Shown: positions 1 to 12,008 of the stretch, piece after piece
Numbering within the stretch: the stretch's first letter is position 1
Layout of the letters: every line of letters starts with the position of its first letter
Assembly: GCF_000315625.1 (NCBI RefSeq)
Contig: NW_005434546.1
Location: forward strand, 125,545 to 189,544
Length of the DNA stretch: 64,000 nt
Origin: Guillardia theta CCMP2712
Taxonomy: Eukaryota > Cryptophyceae > Pyrenomonadales > Geminigeraceae
Direction of reading: 5' to 3'
Notes under the pieces: generated by a model
Told to the model about the DNA's origin: nothing
Seen by the model: only the letters and a program-made list of their open reading frames with translations
The model's database searches: none
Translations under genes and position numbers: made by a program

Positions 1-67
1 CTCCCCTCCTCCTGTCTCTCCTCCCACAATCCAGGTTCCTACCTAACTCTCTCCGGCGTTCCGAGGC

Positions 68-901
68 ATGAAGGAGCAAGAAAAGAAAAAGAAAAAGGGC
101 TCCTCGCTCAAGCAGCAGCTCAGGGGGGTTGAGCGGCTTCTGAAGCGAGACCTGACGCCAGAAGCGCGGGCTGCGCATGAGAAGAAGTTGAAAGAGATTA
201 AGAACAGCATGGAGAATAAGAAGAAACAGGAGCTGGAAAGGAAATACAGCAAGAAATATCACATGGTCAAATTCTTCGAGAAGAAGAAAGTAACTAGAGC
301 TATGAAGAAAGTTGAGCGGCAACTCAAGGAGGAGGAAGACGAAGAAGCAATCAAGAAGTTGCGCGAGGAGGAAGAGCAGTTGCGGCAAGACTTAGATTAC
401 ATCGTCCACTTTCCAAACGACATGAAGTATGTTTCTCTTTTCAAGACAGCCGATAAGGAGAAGGTGGAGAAAATGAGGGTAGTTGTGAGAGAACGGAGGG
501 AACAGGCTATCAGAAAGTCGATGGAGGAACCGAAGAGTGAGGATGAAGCGGACAATGATGAAGGTATGCGACTCTTGTTGTACTGTCCATTCTTGATGAT
601 ACGGTGGATGCTTTGAGTTTGTTGTGGGAACTTTGAATTATGAGGGAGAGGGGATTGGTTAGGTCATTGTTGTGACGACGATGATTGCAGAAGAACAAGA
701 CGATTTCTTCATGAATGTTGAAGATGACGAGAACAAAGCTTCTGATGAGAACCAAGAAGCTGGTGGGGGTGAAGATACAGAACACAAGCAAGGAAAGAAG
801 AAGGACAAGAGGTGATGTTTCTGGAGCACTCTTGTGTAAGATCCTAATGAAATCGTAGGTTACCTGATCGAAACAGGAAGAAAAAGAAGAGCAAAGATTG
901 A
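68..901 (+). CDS. EFG1: rRNA-processing protein EFG1 homolog
   Basis: Three exons: 68-563, 691-811 and 877-901, with GT-AG introns 564-690 and 812-876; the frame is kept across both joins. The protein is about 214 residues, very basic and helical. It carries the family signature KKYHMVKFFEKKK near residue 60, followed by a charged coiled coil and the block DLDYIVHFPNDMKYVSLF near residues 115-135. The C-terminus is acidic, then ends in a lysine-rich tail. EFG1 proteins are nucleolar factors needed for early 18S rRNA processing. The ATG at 68 is the first in frame and starts the conserved N-terminal helix. The gene converges on the ankyrin gene, with about 106 nt between the two stop codons. 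Confidence 0.85.
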
Positions 902-1007
902 GATCCTTGCAGCGAGGAGGTCACGTCGCACATTGCATGGGAACTAGAAGAATACAAAGTCGAGATATTCATTTTTACACATACATGTTTATCAAGATTA
1001 ACTTGGT

Positions 1008-2318
1008 TTAGCTGTTTGAGCCTTTTGTGCTTTGTTGGCCCTCCAATCTTCTTATCTTCTTCAGGAGCAGCTCCTTCTTAAAGGTGTCGCCCAGTCTCTC
1101 TGCCTTTTCAAGTTCCCTGACAACACGCGTGAGTGACGCAAGGCAATAGTCGTAGAGCCTTACCGCTTCAGCTTCGAGAGCTTACTGCTAGAGTGTTCGG
1201 TCGAGGGCACGGCGGACTGAATCATCTCCATCGTAGCTCCTACAAGTCAAGAACACTTGAGAGACTGTAGCAAGGCGATTCGCTAATACCTCTCAGCTTC
1301 TTGTTCTGCCCTTGCTCCTCCTCCTCCATCTCCTCAACCTGGACCACCGGCGATACGAAAGGATCGATCACTGTGCTCAACCGTCTTGGACGTTCGATGG
1401 TGCCCAGGTCCCGGTACATGCCTTCAAGGTGCTTCCTGACAATATTACGCTCAAGAATGTCCCCCACCACCCCACCCACTCCCCGCGGGCCGCAACCCCC
1501 TCTTGACGCACAGAACAAACTTCCTTGTCTCCCTTTCCCACCCGTCTCGTCGCTCTCCTCACCTAGCAGCCTTTCTATGGATTTCATCCATGATCCGATG
1601 CCTCTCCCTGCCGTCCTCGGAGATGCCCAGGTCGAAGAGACCAGCACCCTCCATCATCATAGACATCTCGTCATCCACTCTCTCTTTTCTCCTGATCGGA
1701 TGGCAAGCTTGTACTCTTCCACTCGCTTCCTTGTGTCCGACATGACCTTCTTGTCCTCCAGTTTTCCCATGCTTCCGTTGTACGTGATCTGCAAGCTGAG
1801 TGAACAAGGTAGAGGTTGTCTAGAACAAACACCAGCATCTGCCGTTTATCCTCTGCTTCCAGTTCCTGTCAAACTATCAGACCCCCTTGCTCCAGTAGCA
1901 TTCCTTCCGTACCTGCAGCTCATACTGCAGAACCAACGCGACCATCTACAAGGAACGACATGAGAGGAGTGATTTCGACGTCTCTCAGAGCAATCAATGT
2001 AAGACGCACGTTCTGTTCATCTTTGGAGGCAAGCTGTGCCGCCTCTTTGAGGAGCTTCATCCTCAGGACTCTGGCGATGACAAGAGATCACCAGGCAAGG
2101 AGGAGAGATCATGGAGTACCTGGAGACCTTCTCGCCAGCCTGCTCGTACAAGAAATCTATCACTGCCTGAATCATCTTCAGCTCCGATATAAATCGCTGC
2201 TCCTGCTCCGTGTAGTTTCTGTCGCTCGCCTCTCCTGCCATCATCCTCGCATCCGCGTCATAATCGCTGAGGTTCACCATCGCAGAGAAGAATTCCTGTG
2301 CAATCAGTCAGCCCAAGG

Positions 2319-2356
<38 letters not shown>

Positions 2357-3311
2357 GGCAGCAGCAGCAGCAGCAGCATTAGCAACATGTATCATTCACA
2401 GACTTGGTCATCGAGTCTCTTGGACAGCCTCCAGTTGATTCGGAAGATTCGCTCCTGCAGCAGGTCCAACGCCTGACCACAACCATCGAAAATTCATCCA
2501 GGGTAGACAACACCAGCGTACTCACAGTCATGTTCCTGTACTCCACGTCGGCAAGATCTGCACCATTCCGCAACAGTGCCAGGATACAGTCGAGGTCTCC
2601 CCGAAGGCAGGCGACCATCAGTGCATTCTGCTCGTCCCACTTCCTGCGAGCATGGACCGAAGCGCCCATGTTTACAAGAAAGTCGATCATAGCCGGCGAC
2701 CCTTGACCTCTATCAAGCTCTATGTAGGAGTCCTCCACATCGATCAGGTGCCCAGAACCTGCAGCGAGCATGACCAGTGGGATTCCTTTGCTGTTCGGGA
2801 TATGCACCGAGGCCCCTTGATCTATCGCCTGTTTCGCCGCGTCCAAATCGTTACGCTTGACAGCGACAACGAGCTTCCTATTGAGCGCCCGGAATCGTCG
2901 CTCGTTCTTAGCTTGCAGCTCAGCAATTGACATCCAGATCGCAAGCTCGTCCTCGTTTTGGATCGGGGGATGGTAGAAAAGGTTGGGGAGGTCTTCAGCA
3001 GACGCCCGGAGCTCCTCGTTATCATACCATACATTCTCGTCGAGTCTCGATCTGACCATGGACACATCCGTCCCGTCTTCCATGAACACCCTAGCAGGCT
3101 CAGAGAGCAGTCTCGTCCCCTTCCCTTCTAAAGCTTTCAGTCTTTGTTCCTTTTTCCTCTTCCCTGCGCTCCTTGCTGCGTCGTTTGCTTCCTTCCTGTA
3201 GCTCGCCCTCAATCGAGCGTTTTCTTTCGAGGAGTCACTCTGTGCATGTGAGCAAGAAGCAAGGAAGGAGAGGAGGAGGAGGAGGAGGAGGAGGAGGCGT
3301 CTATCACCCAT
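1008..3311 (-). CDS. Secretory-type ankyrin-repeat protein, multi-exon
   Basis: The start ATG (3311) opens a signal-peptide-like N-terminus (MGDRR, a run of leucines, then SCSHAQ). A charged helix follows, then two or three ankyrin repeats at about residues 145-245, with consensus pieces LVVAVKRNDLDAAKQAIDQG, GIPLVMLAAGSGH and NALMVACLRGDLDCILALLR. Downstream exons that splice sensibly include ALDLLQERIFRINWRLSKR (about 2390-2460), a helical exon with IQAVIDFLYEQAGEK (2110-2295), MKLLKEAAQLASKDEQNVR (about 2000-2065), and a final helical exon with VVRELEKAERLGDTFKKELL that ends at a TAA at 1008. One intron (about 2296-2389) holds a GGC/AGC microsatellite. Exons between 1240 and 2000 are uncertain. 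The function is unknown; ankyrin repeats suggest protein binding in a secretory or organelle compartment. Confidence 0.6.
2312..2377. repeat. (GGC)n / (AGC)n microsatellite inside an intron
   Basis: About fifteen GGC triplets with one GGT interruption run straight into seven AGC triplets. On the minus strand this lies inside the predicted intron of the ankyrin gene, between the exon ending DDQV and the exon starting EFFSAM, so it should not be translated. Confidence 0.9.
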
Positions 3312-3315
3312 GCCC

Positions 3316-3790
3316 TAGAGCGCCCCCCCACTCATTTTCCATGGGTCTCATTGATTGGGGACCTCATCCCCGGGCCTGGGCTACCGGCGCAGCAGCCCGG
3401 CGCAGTACCGGCCAGAGTGACCGGCGGGCCAGCTGGCGGGCCCGGGCTACTGCGGCCGGGGGGCACCGACCGCCTACCGGGTCCGCCCTCCGAGGCTCAG
3501 TCATCGGATGATCACTTTCTGTCAGTGTCACCGTGGCCGCCGCCGGAGTCACATCCGATCCGGGACCGGGATGACTCGAGTGCTCAGTGACCTTTGGCTC
3601 AGTCGTGGGGCCCAAGTTCAAGAAGCTAAGTTAAAAACTGCTTAGCCCGGGCCGGCATGGGCGCTCAGGGCGGCGGTCGCCATCCGATGATCGGCCCGCG
3701 GCCCCGCGGCCGGGGGCGGCGCACCGCCGGGTCACGGGCGTCACTGGCGCGGCCAGTGACACTGTCAACGGATGTAACGGCTGTTGACCT
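3316..3790. repeat. GC-rich intergenic island 1
   Basis: This stretch has very high GC and is built from CCCGGGCC-like, CCGGCGGGCC and CAGTGAC/GTCACTG words. It sits between two head-to-head genes and shows no believable coding frame. The word AGCTAAGTTAAAAACTG (3624-3640) is the reverse complement of the TTTTTAACTTA motif that borders islands at 32.4 and 35.2 kb. The words CCGAGGCTCAG and CCCGGGCC recur in the other islands. I read it as a member of a dispersed, unclassified repeat family; the alternative is a CpG-island-like regulatory region. Confidence 0.55.
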
Positions 3791-4409
3791 GGTTTGACTC
3801 GGAGGTTCGTTATCCTCAACTGCCCCCCCACCCCTACCCCCATCTGCAAACTACCCCTGGATCCTCATGAATACCACCCTACCCCTTTTGTGAGATCACA
3901 CAATCCTTCTTCTTGTAGAGTCTCTCAGAAACCCATCAAGTATGAATATCTTATAGTTTTGTCGCTATACTCAAAAGGGGTTCCCTTGACCTTGCTCTGC
4001 CTTTTGGGTGCACCACACGTACCCTGCTCTCTGTCAGCGTACCCCCACCCCTTCACCTTCCTCCATTGCTCCTTCCTCCTTCCTGTACAACCCCCGTCTC
4101 CTCACCTTTCCTGCCTCCCTCCTCTTCACTTCTGCTCTAGTAGCTTCTATAGTGCTCTTCATACCCCCTCCCCCAGGCCCTTCTATTACGCTCTTGAACC
4201 CCTCCTCTCCTCTTCCATCATCATCCTACAGTTCTCTTTACCTCCAATCTACTTGTCATCCTACCCTTGATCCTATACTATAGAGCTCTCAACCTTTTAT
4301 TCATTCTCTTCTCTTCATATCAGCCGTAAACCATCGCAGATTCTCTCTTCCATCAACCTTTTTCAGTTCATACAACGAGTGTCGCTTCATACAACAGACA
4401 TCAGCTGCC
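3791..4409. other. Intergenic, pyrimidine-rich leader
   Basis: About 600 nt with C/T-rich tracts (3820-4270) and no convincing gene. It carries CACCCCTACCCC words, which also border other GC islands. The last 100 nt probably hold the promoter and 5' UTR of the propeller gene that starts at 4410; no clear TATA box is visible. Confidence 0.4.
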
Positions 4410-6435
4410 ATGAGTTCGTGCACGGATCTTCACGTAGTTTCACTCCTCCTCTGTCTTCTGCGTCTTGTGTACTGTAGAATAGATTATGCAGGCACCACAA
4501 GATTACTCGGTGGCAGTGGGACTGGGGCAGGTAAAGGATTTCTGTGGGTTGCGGGTGTTTGAACCGGTTGCTTCCTCCAGGGTTGATGAACGTGACTGAG
4601 AATTGGAGACTGAGAGTCGACGGTGGCGAAATAGTCGGGAGACCAGCCGTGCTGAGCGATGGCGACGTTATTGTTGGGACACTGCAGGGCTCTGTCTATC
4701 GGATCAACCCAATCTCGAATGGTGTAACATTTCTCTACACGCTCCGACCTGTCGTCTTGCAGTTACCCTGTTACTCTATGCCTGTTCCCTTGCGATACTC
4801 CACACGAGCGTTCCATTCGTAGTGTTTGATTGCTGCAGCTTCTTGTGATGCTGTTCTTGCCTGCCGTCTGGACGATGACGACACGGATTGTTCTCATGCG
4901 CTGGTGCAGGGACCGTCATCTGGAAGGTTTATGCAGGATCCATTGTTGGCGCACCGGTTGTCGATCAGGACGACACGATCTATTTCGGGAGCGGAGATCG
5001 CAATGTAGTGCTTCTTATATGACTCTTGGCATTTCCTCTCACGACGTTCAGGTTTGGGCCCTGACGCCTGACGGCATGACGAAATGGCAGTACCTCACCC
5101 GTGAGTTTGACCCAGCCGTTTGACAGTGATGATCTCTTGGTCTGACACGGTGTCACGTGCAGAACAACCTTTGATGACCGCTCCTCTGCTGCTTGACATG
5201 ATGTATCTCTATGACGGGTCTTACTCTGATCCAGGGGTAGGTCATGCCGTGCGCTGCTATGATGTGGCTAAAGTTTGGAAGGTTGTGATAGGAGGCTTGG
5301 ATGGAATCCTGTATAAACTCAACCTGGACGGGACAGAAGCATGGACGTTTCAAACCGGAGGACAGATAAGAGGGGCGGCTAGTGTAACTCATGATGGAAA
5401 GGTGAATGCCTGCGTTTTGCGTTGTTTGAATCGCAGATGACAAAGTGAACAGATCCTGTTCGGATCCACGGACATGTACCTTTACTGCATCAGTGCAAAA
5501 GACGGGAGTTTGCAATGGAAGTACAATGCTTACCAGGAGATCACGAGCAAGCCTCTCGTTCAAGACGTCTCCATCGTGTTTGGTACGAGACAGAACAACT
5601 CAGATTCAGGACGGTAAGTTTGAGACCTGGATTTGAAAGGTTTGACCGCCATGCAGGATCATCGCCCTCAAGTTTGACGGCACATGGAGATGGGAGATCA
5701 GCATAACTTCGTCCGTGGAAGGAGAGCCAATCGAAGACCCGGAGACAGGAACAGTCTACGCTGCTTCCAACGACGGCAAGATCTTCGCGATCCAGGCGGA
5801 CGGTGCCATGCAGTGGCGATACGTCACGGGAGGGTCAGGAGGAGTCTGCGGTGACTACTCGAAGATCAGCGACGAGAATGCAAGCCCAACCGTCAGCGGG
5901 AAGTGCTCCTTCTCTGAGTTGGGTGCGCATGGTGAGAGCGGAGAGCTGGCAGAAGAGGAGTCAGCATGACGTCTACAGCAGGAGCAACCTCACCCTGCTT
6001 TGTGCATGGCATGTTGGTCACAAGCTCGGCAAACAAGTTTGTCTACGGCCTTGGACTAGATGGCTCCCTGCTGTGAGCTCTCGATCGCTAGCTCGTCCCA
6101 CCTGACCTCCAGCTGCAGATGGAAGTTTGGCACGCGGAAGAGAATCAAAGCTCCGGTGCCTTTTCTTCTGCCAGCTCTGTCATGCTCAGTGCCTTTCCCC
6201 TCTATTATGCTTCTGCTCCCATCCTCTCCTCCGTCCCCCGTCGCTTCCCTGCCGCCTTCTCCCTCCCTTCTCCCCAGCTCTGCTCTGATATCCTTGACAG
6301 GTTCGGTGTCTGAGTAGCACAGACTCGTTCGGTCGCACCTCCGTCACAGTCTTGGCTGCCTCCAACGACCGTTACTTGTACTCCATAGATGTCTCGGTGA
6401 ACCCCAGCAGAGACTCCAGCAACTTCCCCTGCTAG
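4410..6435 (+). CDS. Secreted PQQ-like beta-propeller repeat protein
   Basis: The gene has about nine exons. Exon 1 (4410-4530) encodes a signal peptide (MSSCTDLHVVSLLLCLLRLV) and joins exon 2 at 4581. At least six propeller blades of the PQQ-enzyme-like type follow, each with an aromatic-strand/GG.../D-x-IYFGS pattern: WRLRVDGGEIVGRPAVLSDG, WKVYAGSIVGAPVVDQDDTI, TEAWTFQTGGQIRGAASVTH, LQWKYNAYQEITSKPLVQD, WRWEISITSSVEGEPIEDPE and MQWRYVTGGSGG. A late exon (about 6120-6175) and a last exon (about 6300-6435, ending NFPC-stop) complete it. The family forms eight-bladed propellers, found in dehydrogenases, BamB-like scaffolds and many algal extracellular or organelle proteins. No catalytic partner domain is visible, so a binding or scaffold role is more likely than a quinoprotein enzyme. 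It converges on the PDZ gene, with about 126 nt between the stops. Confidence 0.7.
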
Positions 6436-6561
6436 TCGTCGTGTTTTCTTCGTCGTGTAACAAGATAATTTGGAATACTGTTTGTTACTAACGTACAATC
6501 CTCCTCCTCCTCTTCCTCTTTCTCCTCCTCTTCCTCCGCGCGCGCTCTCTCTCCCGCTTGA

Positions 6562-9023
6562 CTAGAAGATGTAGTCTGGGGTCACCGTCTTGTGCTCCCT
6601 CAGCATGTCAGGATGAAACTCCATCCTGGGAACCTTGACCTGCTGCCCGTCACCTCCTCGCCTCCCCCGACGCTCTTCCCTTCCCCCCCTCCGCTGCTCA
6701 CCTCCACCAGGTCTGTCAGCTCAATATCCGAGTACTCTAGCCTCCTCTTGGTCGCCTTCGGCAGCACCTACCGCCTCCTCTCAGCAAACCAGCAGGACCC
6801 CAGCAGGACTGTACCACGAGCGAGATCTCAGAGCCCGGCTCTCCTCGTATCAGCTTCTCGCACATCCGCTCCGTCGTCACCTGCCGGCCGTTCAGTGACT
6901 CCCCGACATCTCCAGCTGACGCCCACCAGCTCCCCGTCTACAAAGCAGATAGTGTCCCCGGTCTCCACCTGCAGCGGCTCATCCTCGCAGCTGGAGCACA
7001 GCTGCTCACCTTCCCCCTGCACGGACTGTCGCCGGCGACTCTCGTGACGATGAGCTCTGCTCCCTGCCGCATCCACTCGATGCCGATCCCCTGGAAGAGC
7101 GTGAGGAGGAACGAAAGAGAGGGAGGGAGAGGGATGGCGAGGTAGAGGTAGAGGGAGGGGGAGAGGGAGAGGGAGAGAGAGGGAGAGGGGGAGAGGGAGA
7201 GGTAGAGGACGAGCAGAGATGGAGGAGAGACGGCAGTTAAAAGTGACAAGGTGAAAGAAGGAGAATGGAGCGATGATCGGTGAAGGGGACGAAAGAAGAG
7301 AAGGACGGGAGCTCACGGTTCCTCGGAGAGGATAATAAGGATACTTGGAGCGGAGGATCACATTCGCCTGCTCCCCGAAAAGTTTCTCCACGTCCCACCT
7401 GAGCAGGGGAGAGCGTTTGAGAGTGAGCTAGGAGGCAAGTGCGGTGCAGACAATCGTCTCCATACCCTTCTTTCCACATGCTCTCGATCAATCCCTCGAC
7501 TGACGGCAAGTCAGAGACAAACTTCACAGCTCGACCTCTCCAACGTTGCATGTGCCGGACCATAAAACGATCCTCCACGTGCTTCTTCTCTGCCCAGCAG
7601 CCGTCAGCTTCACACCCTCGGCCCTCGCTGGCTGCCTCCGACCTTCCAACCTGCCTATCACGCTCTCTGCATAGATCCTGCTCCCAAGGCTCACTGAAGC
7701 GTTTCAACCTCCCCGTCAACTCACTTCTTTGGGACTTGTGGGAGTTGGTCGACGACTAGGTTTTCATAGTCGACGCCTGCAAGCTGAGAGCAAAAGGTCA
7801 TTGAGGTGCCCAGGAAGTTCAACGGTTACGCTCAAGTTCTTGTTTTCTTTGAACCATTTGTACCACTGATGCATTGAAATTTGTCCTGCAGGGTCATGTA
7901 AGGATAGAGAAAGTTGACTGAGCTCACGGTCGAGGCGTTTGAGGTTCACCAGGAGTGAAAGTTTCATTTCCTCTGTGCTGCTTCCATTCCTCCCGCTCGC
8001 CGATGATGCCCGGACACTCGACCATGTTGTTCACGTCTCTTTCCACTTCTAGTCCGCAGCCAAACCAGTTGACCGGACAGTGAGCGAAAAGATGCTGCAG
8101 GACTTTGGTTTGATCTGGCAGACGTTTCAACTTGATGATGGTGTAGAGGGCGAGCAAGAGGAGGCGATTAAGCTTGTCACGAGAGGAGCATGTCGAGAAA
8201 GCGATGGGGAAGGCAGTGATGAGAAGACAGGGAGGAAAATGTGAAGAAACAAGCGTGAACACGTGCGTCACCTTCAGACCCGATCGCATTCTCTGAGAAA
8301 TATTTCTTCACATAAAACATCTTTGTCGCTTCCCTCAACTTGAAGCAACACACACCTCAAACGTGAGTTGTCAACGAAAAAGATTACGGCCACTACCTGT
8401 TGAGCTTTCATGATGTCAGCAGATCTCACGAGACTGTCTTGCAGGGCAAGTCTGTGCGACTGGATTCCCTCTTGGATCTACACAGGTCTTTAGAACTGAG
8501 ATTGCAAACATGGAATACCTCGAGAGCTTTGTAATGTTCTGTTTCATTGTTTCTCAACTTGCCCATGGCTTGAAGGATTTCAATCTGTTGCCACAGCCTC
8601 GCTCATCAACCCTCCTCCTCCCTCTATCTCAAGACTCACCACACTCAGAGCCGTTCCATCCTCATGAATGACGGGGATGTTCAGATCGATACCCACAGGT
8701 GTTTCTCGAGCGTGTAAATTCGATCCCTGCACCTCTTCCTCCCCGCCCCGCCATTGCTCATTCTCCTCCTCGTCCTCGCCGATCTTCTCTCTCCACTCCT
8801 GTCCTTTCCACAAGTTCTCTTCCTCCTCGTCTTCCATTCCTTCTTCCTTCCTGTCTTCAGCTCGAGACTGCAGCTCGGGTCCGCTCCTCTTCTCCTCAGC
8901 CACGATCAATTCCTTCATCTCCTCGTCCTCGTTCCCATTCTCCTCTGCCCCCCCTCGCACCCTCAGCCTCCCTGACACAAACGACAGGAGGACGTCAGAG
9001 CAACTCCCTCCTCGCAGCTTCAT
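6562..9023 (-). CDS. PDZ-domain protein with acidic N-terminal region
   Basis: The C-terminal part holds a PDZ domain: GIGIEWMRQGAELIVTRVAG (about 7040-7095), joined over a 41-nt intron to VETGDTICF, then to SLNGRQVTTERMCEKLIRGE. The last exon ends at a TAG (6562-6564) after VPRMEFHPDMLREHK. Upstream exons read IEILQAMGKLRNNETEHYKA, IQEGIQSHRLALQDSLVRSA, LREATKMFYVKKYFSENAIG and a long exon with FAHCPVNWFGCGLEVERDV. The most 5' exon is extremely Glu-rich and begins MKLRGGSCSDVLL...LRVRGG. The start at 9023 is tentative: its ATG overlaps a possible stop of the upstream gene (ATGA), and splicing at about 9075 would instead fuse both genes into one. The function is unknown; PDZ domains bind C-terminal peptides. 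Confidence 0.5.
7100..7215. repeat. GA-rich low-complexity tract in an intron
   Basis: A purine run of GAGGGAGAGGG units lies within the predicted intron just upstream (minus strand) of the exon encoding GIGIEWMRQG. It explains the Leu/Pro/Ser-repeat translations in this area, which are not genes. Confidence 0.7.
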
Positions 9024-12008
9024 TGCTGCTGCTCCGACAAGACCTGGATACCCTGAGCTTCTTCCCGCAGCAGGCAGTGTAAGTTACCTTCGTCCTCCAA
9101 GGCCTGTTCAAGGTCCTTGCAGCAACAATCAGCAGCAAGTCTCGACTGGGGTTGTAGTTACCTTTCTCTGCCCCATGTTGAGGGAGAATTTCTCCACCAG
9201 CTCTTCCTTCTCCATGGCTGCTAGCTGGGCAAGCGAAACCTGCCGAGTCAAGATGTCAAACCCAGTCATGATCTACCTATCCCCTCACGTTTGCTTCCAG
9301 CACGCGCTGCCCGACGTCATCGAGCAACTTGTGTTTGACAAGGAACGCCGACAAGTCCATCTCAACTTGCTTGACAGCCGCCGACTTCTTGGCAGATCTC
9401 CTGGCTGCCGCCCCCGGGGCAGCAGACACGCGGGTCGTCTTTGCCTTGCCAACTTTCGTGTTCTTATTCTTCTTGAGCTCCCACTCGAAGTTAAGCTCCT
9501 CCAGCAACAACTTCTTCTCTGCCGCTAGCAGCCCCTTCCTTATCTTACTCCTCTGCGTCATCACCCACGTCCCCAGGGGAGGGTTTTCCACGTGGCGTTT
9601 GGGCACGTTGGAGTGTCCGTGCTGCCTGTGGAAAGCCTGCAGCTCGAGGTAACGAGCCTCCCACTCCTTGTCCCTCTTTTGGGTTCGCTCGTCGACGCTC
9701 TCGTCGTCGTCGTCGTCAGGGAGGTTGTCAAACGATGAGAAGTCATCGCTGTGGGAGAGGAGGAGGCTCTCGTCTACCACCCCGTTCTCGATCAGGACAG
9801 TCTGGTTGAACCTGGCAGACACCTCCTCCCTGATAAACCCCGACGGGGATTGCTTCTGCAGCTGCAGAAGCGCTTTGTCTCTTGCCTCCCACCCGGCTCT
9901 CAGAACTTCACGGCTAGAGTTGTCAGCCGCGTCCTCGTTCAGCAGGAGCCCCTCCTCTCTTAGGATCTTCCTCCTCTCAAACATGCGCATGAACTGGAGC
10001 TGGTAGGCGTTGTGGTACGAATTGTTCCTAGCCAGCTCGATCGACTCCATCATCATGTCGTCAAACGCCATGACGTGAAATCGTTTGAACTGCTTGAGCT
10101 CTCGGTTGATGTACCTTCGAGCAAGCGACCACAGCTCCAACGAATGATCGTTCGGCTTCGACTTGACAAACTTGCAGTAGTCAAAGAGCGTCAAGTTGGC
10201 TGCCCTGGCAGAGGCGTTGAGGTCTTCGATCCACAAGTGATCCCTCGAAGTATCACTATCACCTCCTGACTTGTCTGCGGTCGTCTTTCCCTTGTCCTTT
10301 GCCACCATTTTCTTCGCTTCCTTCTTTCCATCGGCCATCCTTGTACCATCTGGTCCTTCTCCCTCCTCCTCCGACCACTCTGAGAGCTCCTCACTTTGTT
10401 GATCGCCCTTAAGCTCCCCAGCTCCTTCCGGCTCCTTCACGTCCGACTGCGTTCCCCACTGCCTCGCAAGATTCTCAAAATTTTCATCCTCGTTGCCAAG
10501 ATCGAGGTTGAAACCATCTGCCAAGGACTTGGGAACCTGTTCCTGTTCGCTGCTCAAGGAGATTCACCGCGATTTTCACGGCGAGAACGCACTTTACCTC
10601 TCGCGTTCCTCTCCCGCCTTTGCATTTTCAGAGGCAATGACGATGGTAGGCGGTTGCACCTGTAGTGAGCAGTCAGCGACATCCAACTTTCAACTTCCGC
10701 ATGTCCTTGCCTGATGGCTCGCTTCCATAAATAGCTGCGGAGAAAGTCAGAGATGAAAGATGGTATGATCCAAAATCACTACAACCACCATAGGAATTTA
10801 AAATCATCAAGCTTCTCATCAGAATCCTTCTTGCCATCATCATCGTCATCATCAAAGATATCACTATCGCCGCCCCCTCTCAAACTCAATACTTCACAAA
10901 ACAATACCTTCGATTGAAGTTCCAGCAGCCTTTGTTGCTCCTAAAAGGGCTTGTCAAAGGGAGGATGGCAATATGCATCAAGGAACAAACCGCCTCCTGC
11001 TGGAGTTTCTGCCTCATCTTTGCCTCTTGCTTCAATGCCCTGCAGGAACAGATTCATACTTTTCTTCTCGTCTTCATCGTTCTTCACCTAGCCTTCTCCG
11101 ACTTGCTTTGCCTCACTTCCGAAAGCTTCCTCTTCTTCTCGGGATTCTCCACCTCCTCCTCACCGGCCTGACCGCTCTGGGCACTCGGCGCTTGTGCGGG
11201 GGCCGCAGCAGGAGCTGAGAACAGATCTGGTCGAGTACTTTTCATGTCTTCCAACCACTTGGCGTCGTCCATCAGAATGTCGTCAAGGTCCGAGCCTCCA
11301 CGGAGGTTGTTGGGGTTCGAGTGTATCGAGAAGTAACTCTGGTTCCTCCGTAAGAGCCTGGAAGTCAGCGCATTCTTCAGCTGCGGAACCTCAGTCTCGA
11401 GGAACGATCTCTTTGCAAGCTCATGACTGAAGTCCCCTTCACTTTTCAGCGCGCTCTGGAGCTTCCTCCTTTGGAGACGTCGATCCAATGCAGCGACTTC
11501 ACTCGGATCTGCCAACTTCTTCATCTCTTCCCACTCATCCGTTCCGTTGAGATGTTGGTAGGCTGTCATGAGGTCAATCCAGCCCTCGAACTTGTACCCC
11601 TTGCTCTCCGGGCAATCGAAATGATAGCCCTGGTGGAATGCGATCTGAAGGTCAAAATTTAGTATGTCGCCAGGTCGACCAGCAACGCACAACCTCTCTC
11701 ATCAGACGGCTGACATTGCTCGGTTTCGCAGTTCGCCCCATGATCTTGACCGCAGGCAACGAGTCGTCCTCCATCTGCTCACTGCCAGCGGCGGTTGTGT
11801 TCAACCTTCGGAAGAACTGCCCGTCACTTGCCACGAATATGCTGTCAGTAAGAGCTCCACAACCACCACGAACGCGCAACGTGGCATGCTGGAAGGGAAC
11901 TGAAAGCTGTCGGGCGATGCTGCTGTCAGTTGTTTGCAGTTGGAGAACAGAGAAGAAAGAAATTTGAATGAATAGCTCCAGCCCTGGGGATTGCCTACCA
12001 ACAACCAT
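9020..12008 (-). CDS. Large acidic/coiled-coil protein with a helicase-associated (HA) domain
   Basis: The gene starts with MVVGRQSPGLELF (ATG 12008) and soon shows LRVRGG (about residue 48). An intron (about 11650-11700) joins to a helical exon (IAFHQGYHFDCPESKGY). A lysine/glutamate coiled coil follows, continued by small exons EAKMRQKLQQEA, EQQRLLELQSK and an Asp-rich exon (about 10800-10860). The large exon 9277-10557 ends with a helicase-associated domain (W-x-ARYLELQAFHRQHGHSNVP, then NPPLGTWVMTQRSKIRKG, then LNFEW). The HA domain is a three-helix module usually attached to DEAD-like helicases or found in tandem in algal proteins; no helicase core is present here. A further exon carries QVSLAQLAAMEKEELVEKF. 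The 3' end (TGA at 9020) is tentative. Nucleic-acid binding is inferred from the HA fold only. Confidence 0.55.

Noticed and set aside
4008..4283. Pro/Ser-rich plus-strand frames before the propeller gene
   Set aside because: Pyrimidine-rich intergenic DNA with no conserved motif; the signal peptide at 4410 is the believable start.
6828..7391. Minus-strand frames with long Pro-Leu or Ser-Leu runs
   Set aside because: They are translations of a GA-rich intron tract; the PDZ exons on either side splice around it.
8668..9528. 286-codon plus-strand frame rich in Ser and Pro
   Set aside because: Antisense shadow of the Glu-rich exon and HA-domain exon, which have family support on the minus strand.
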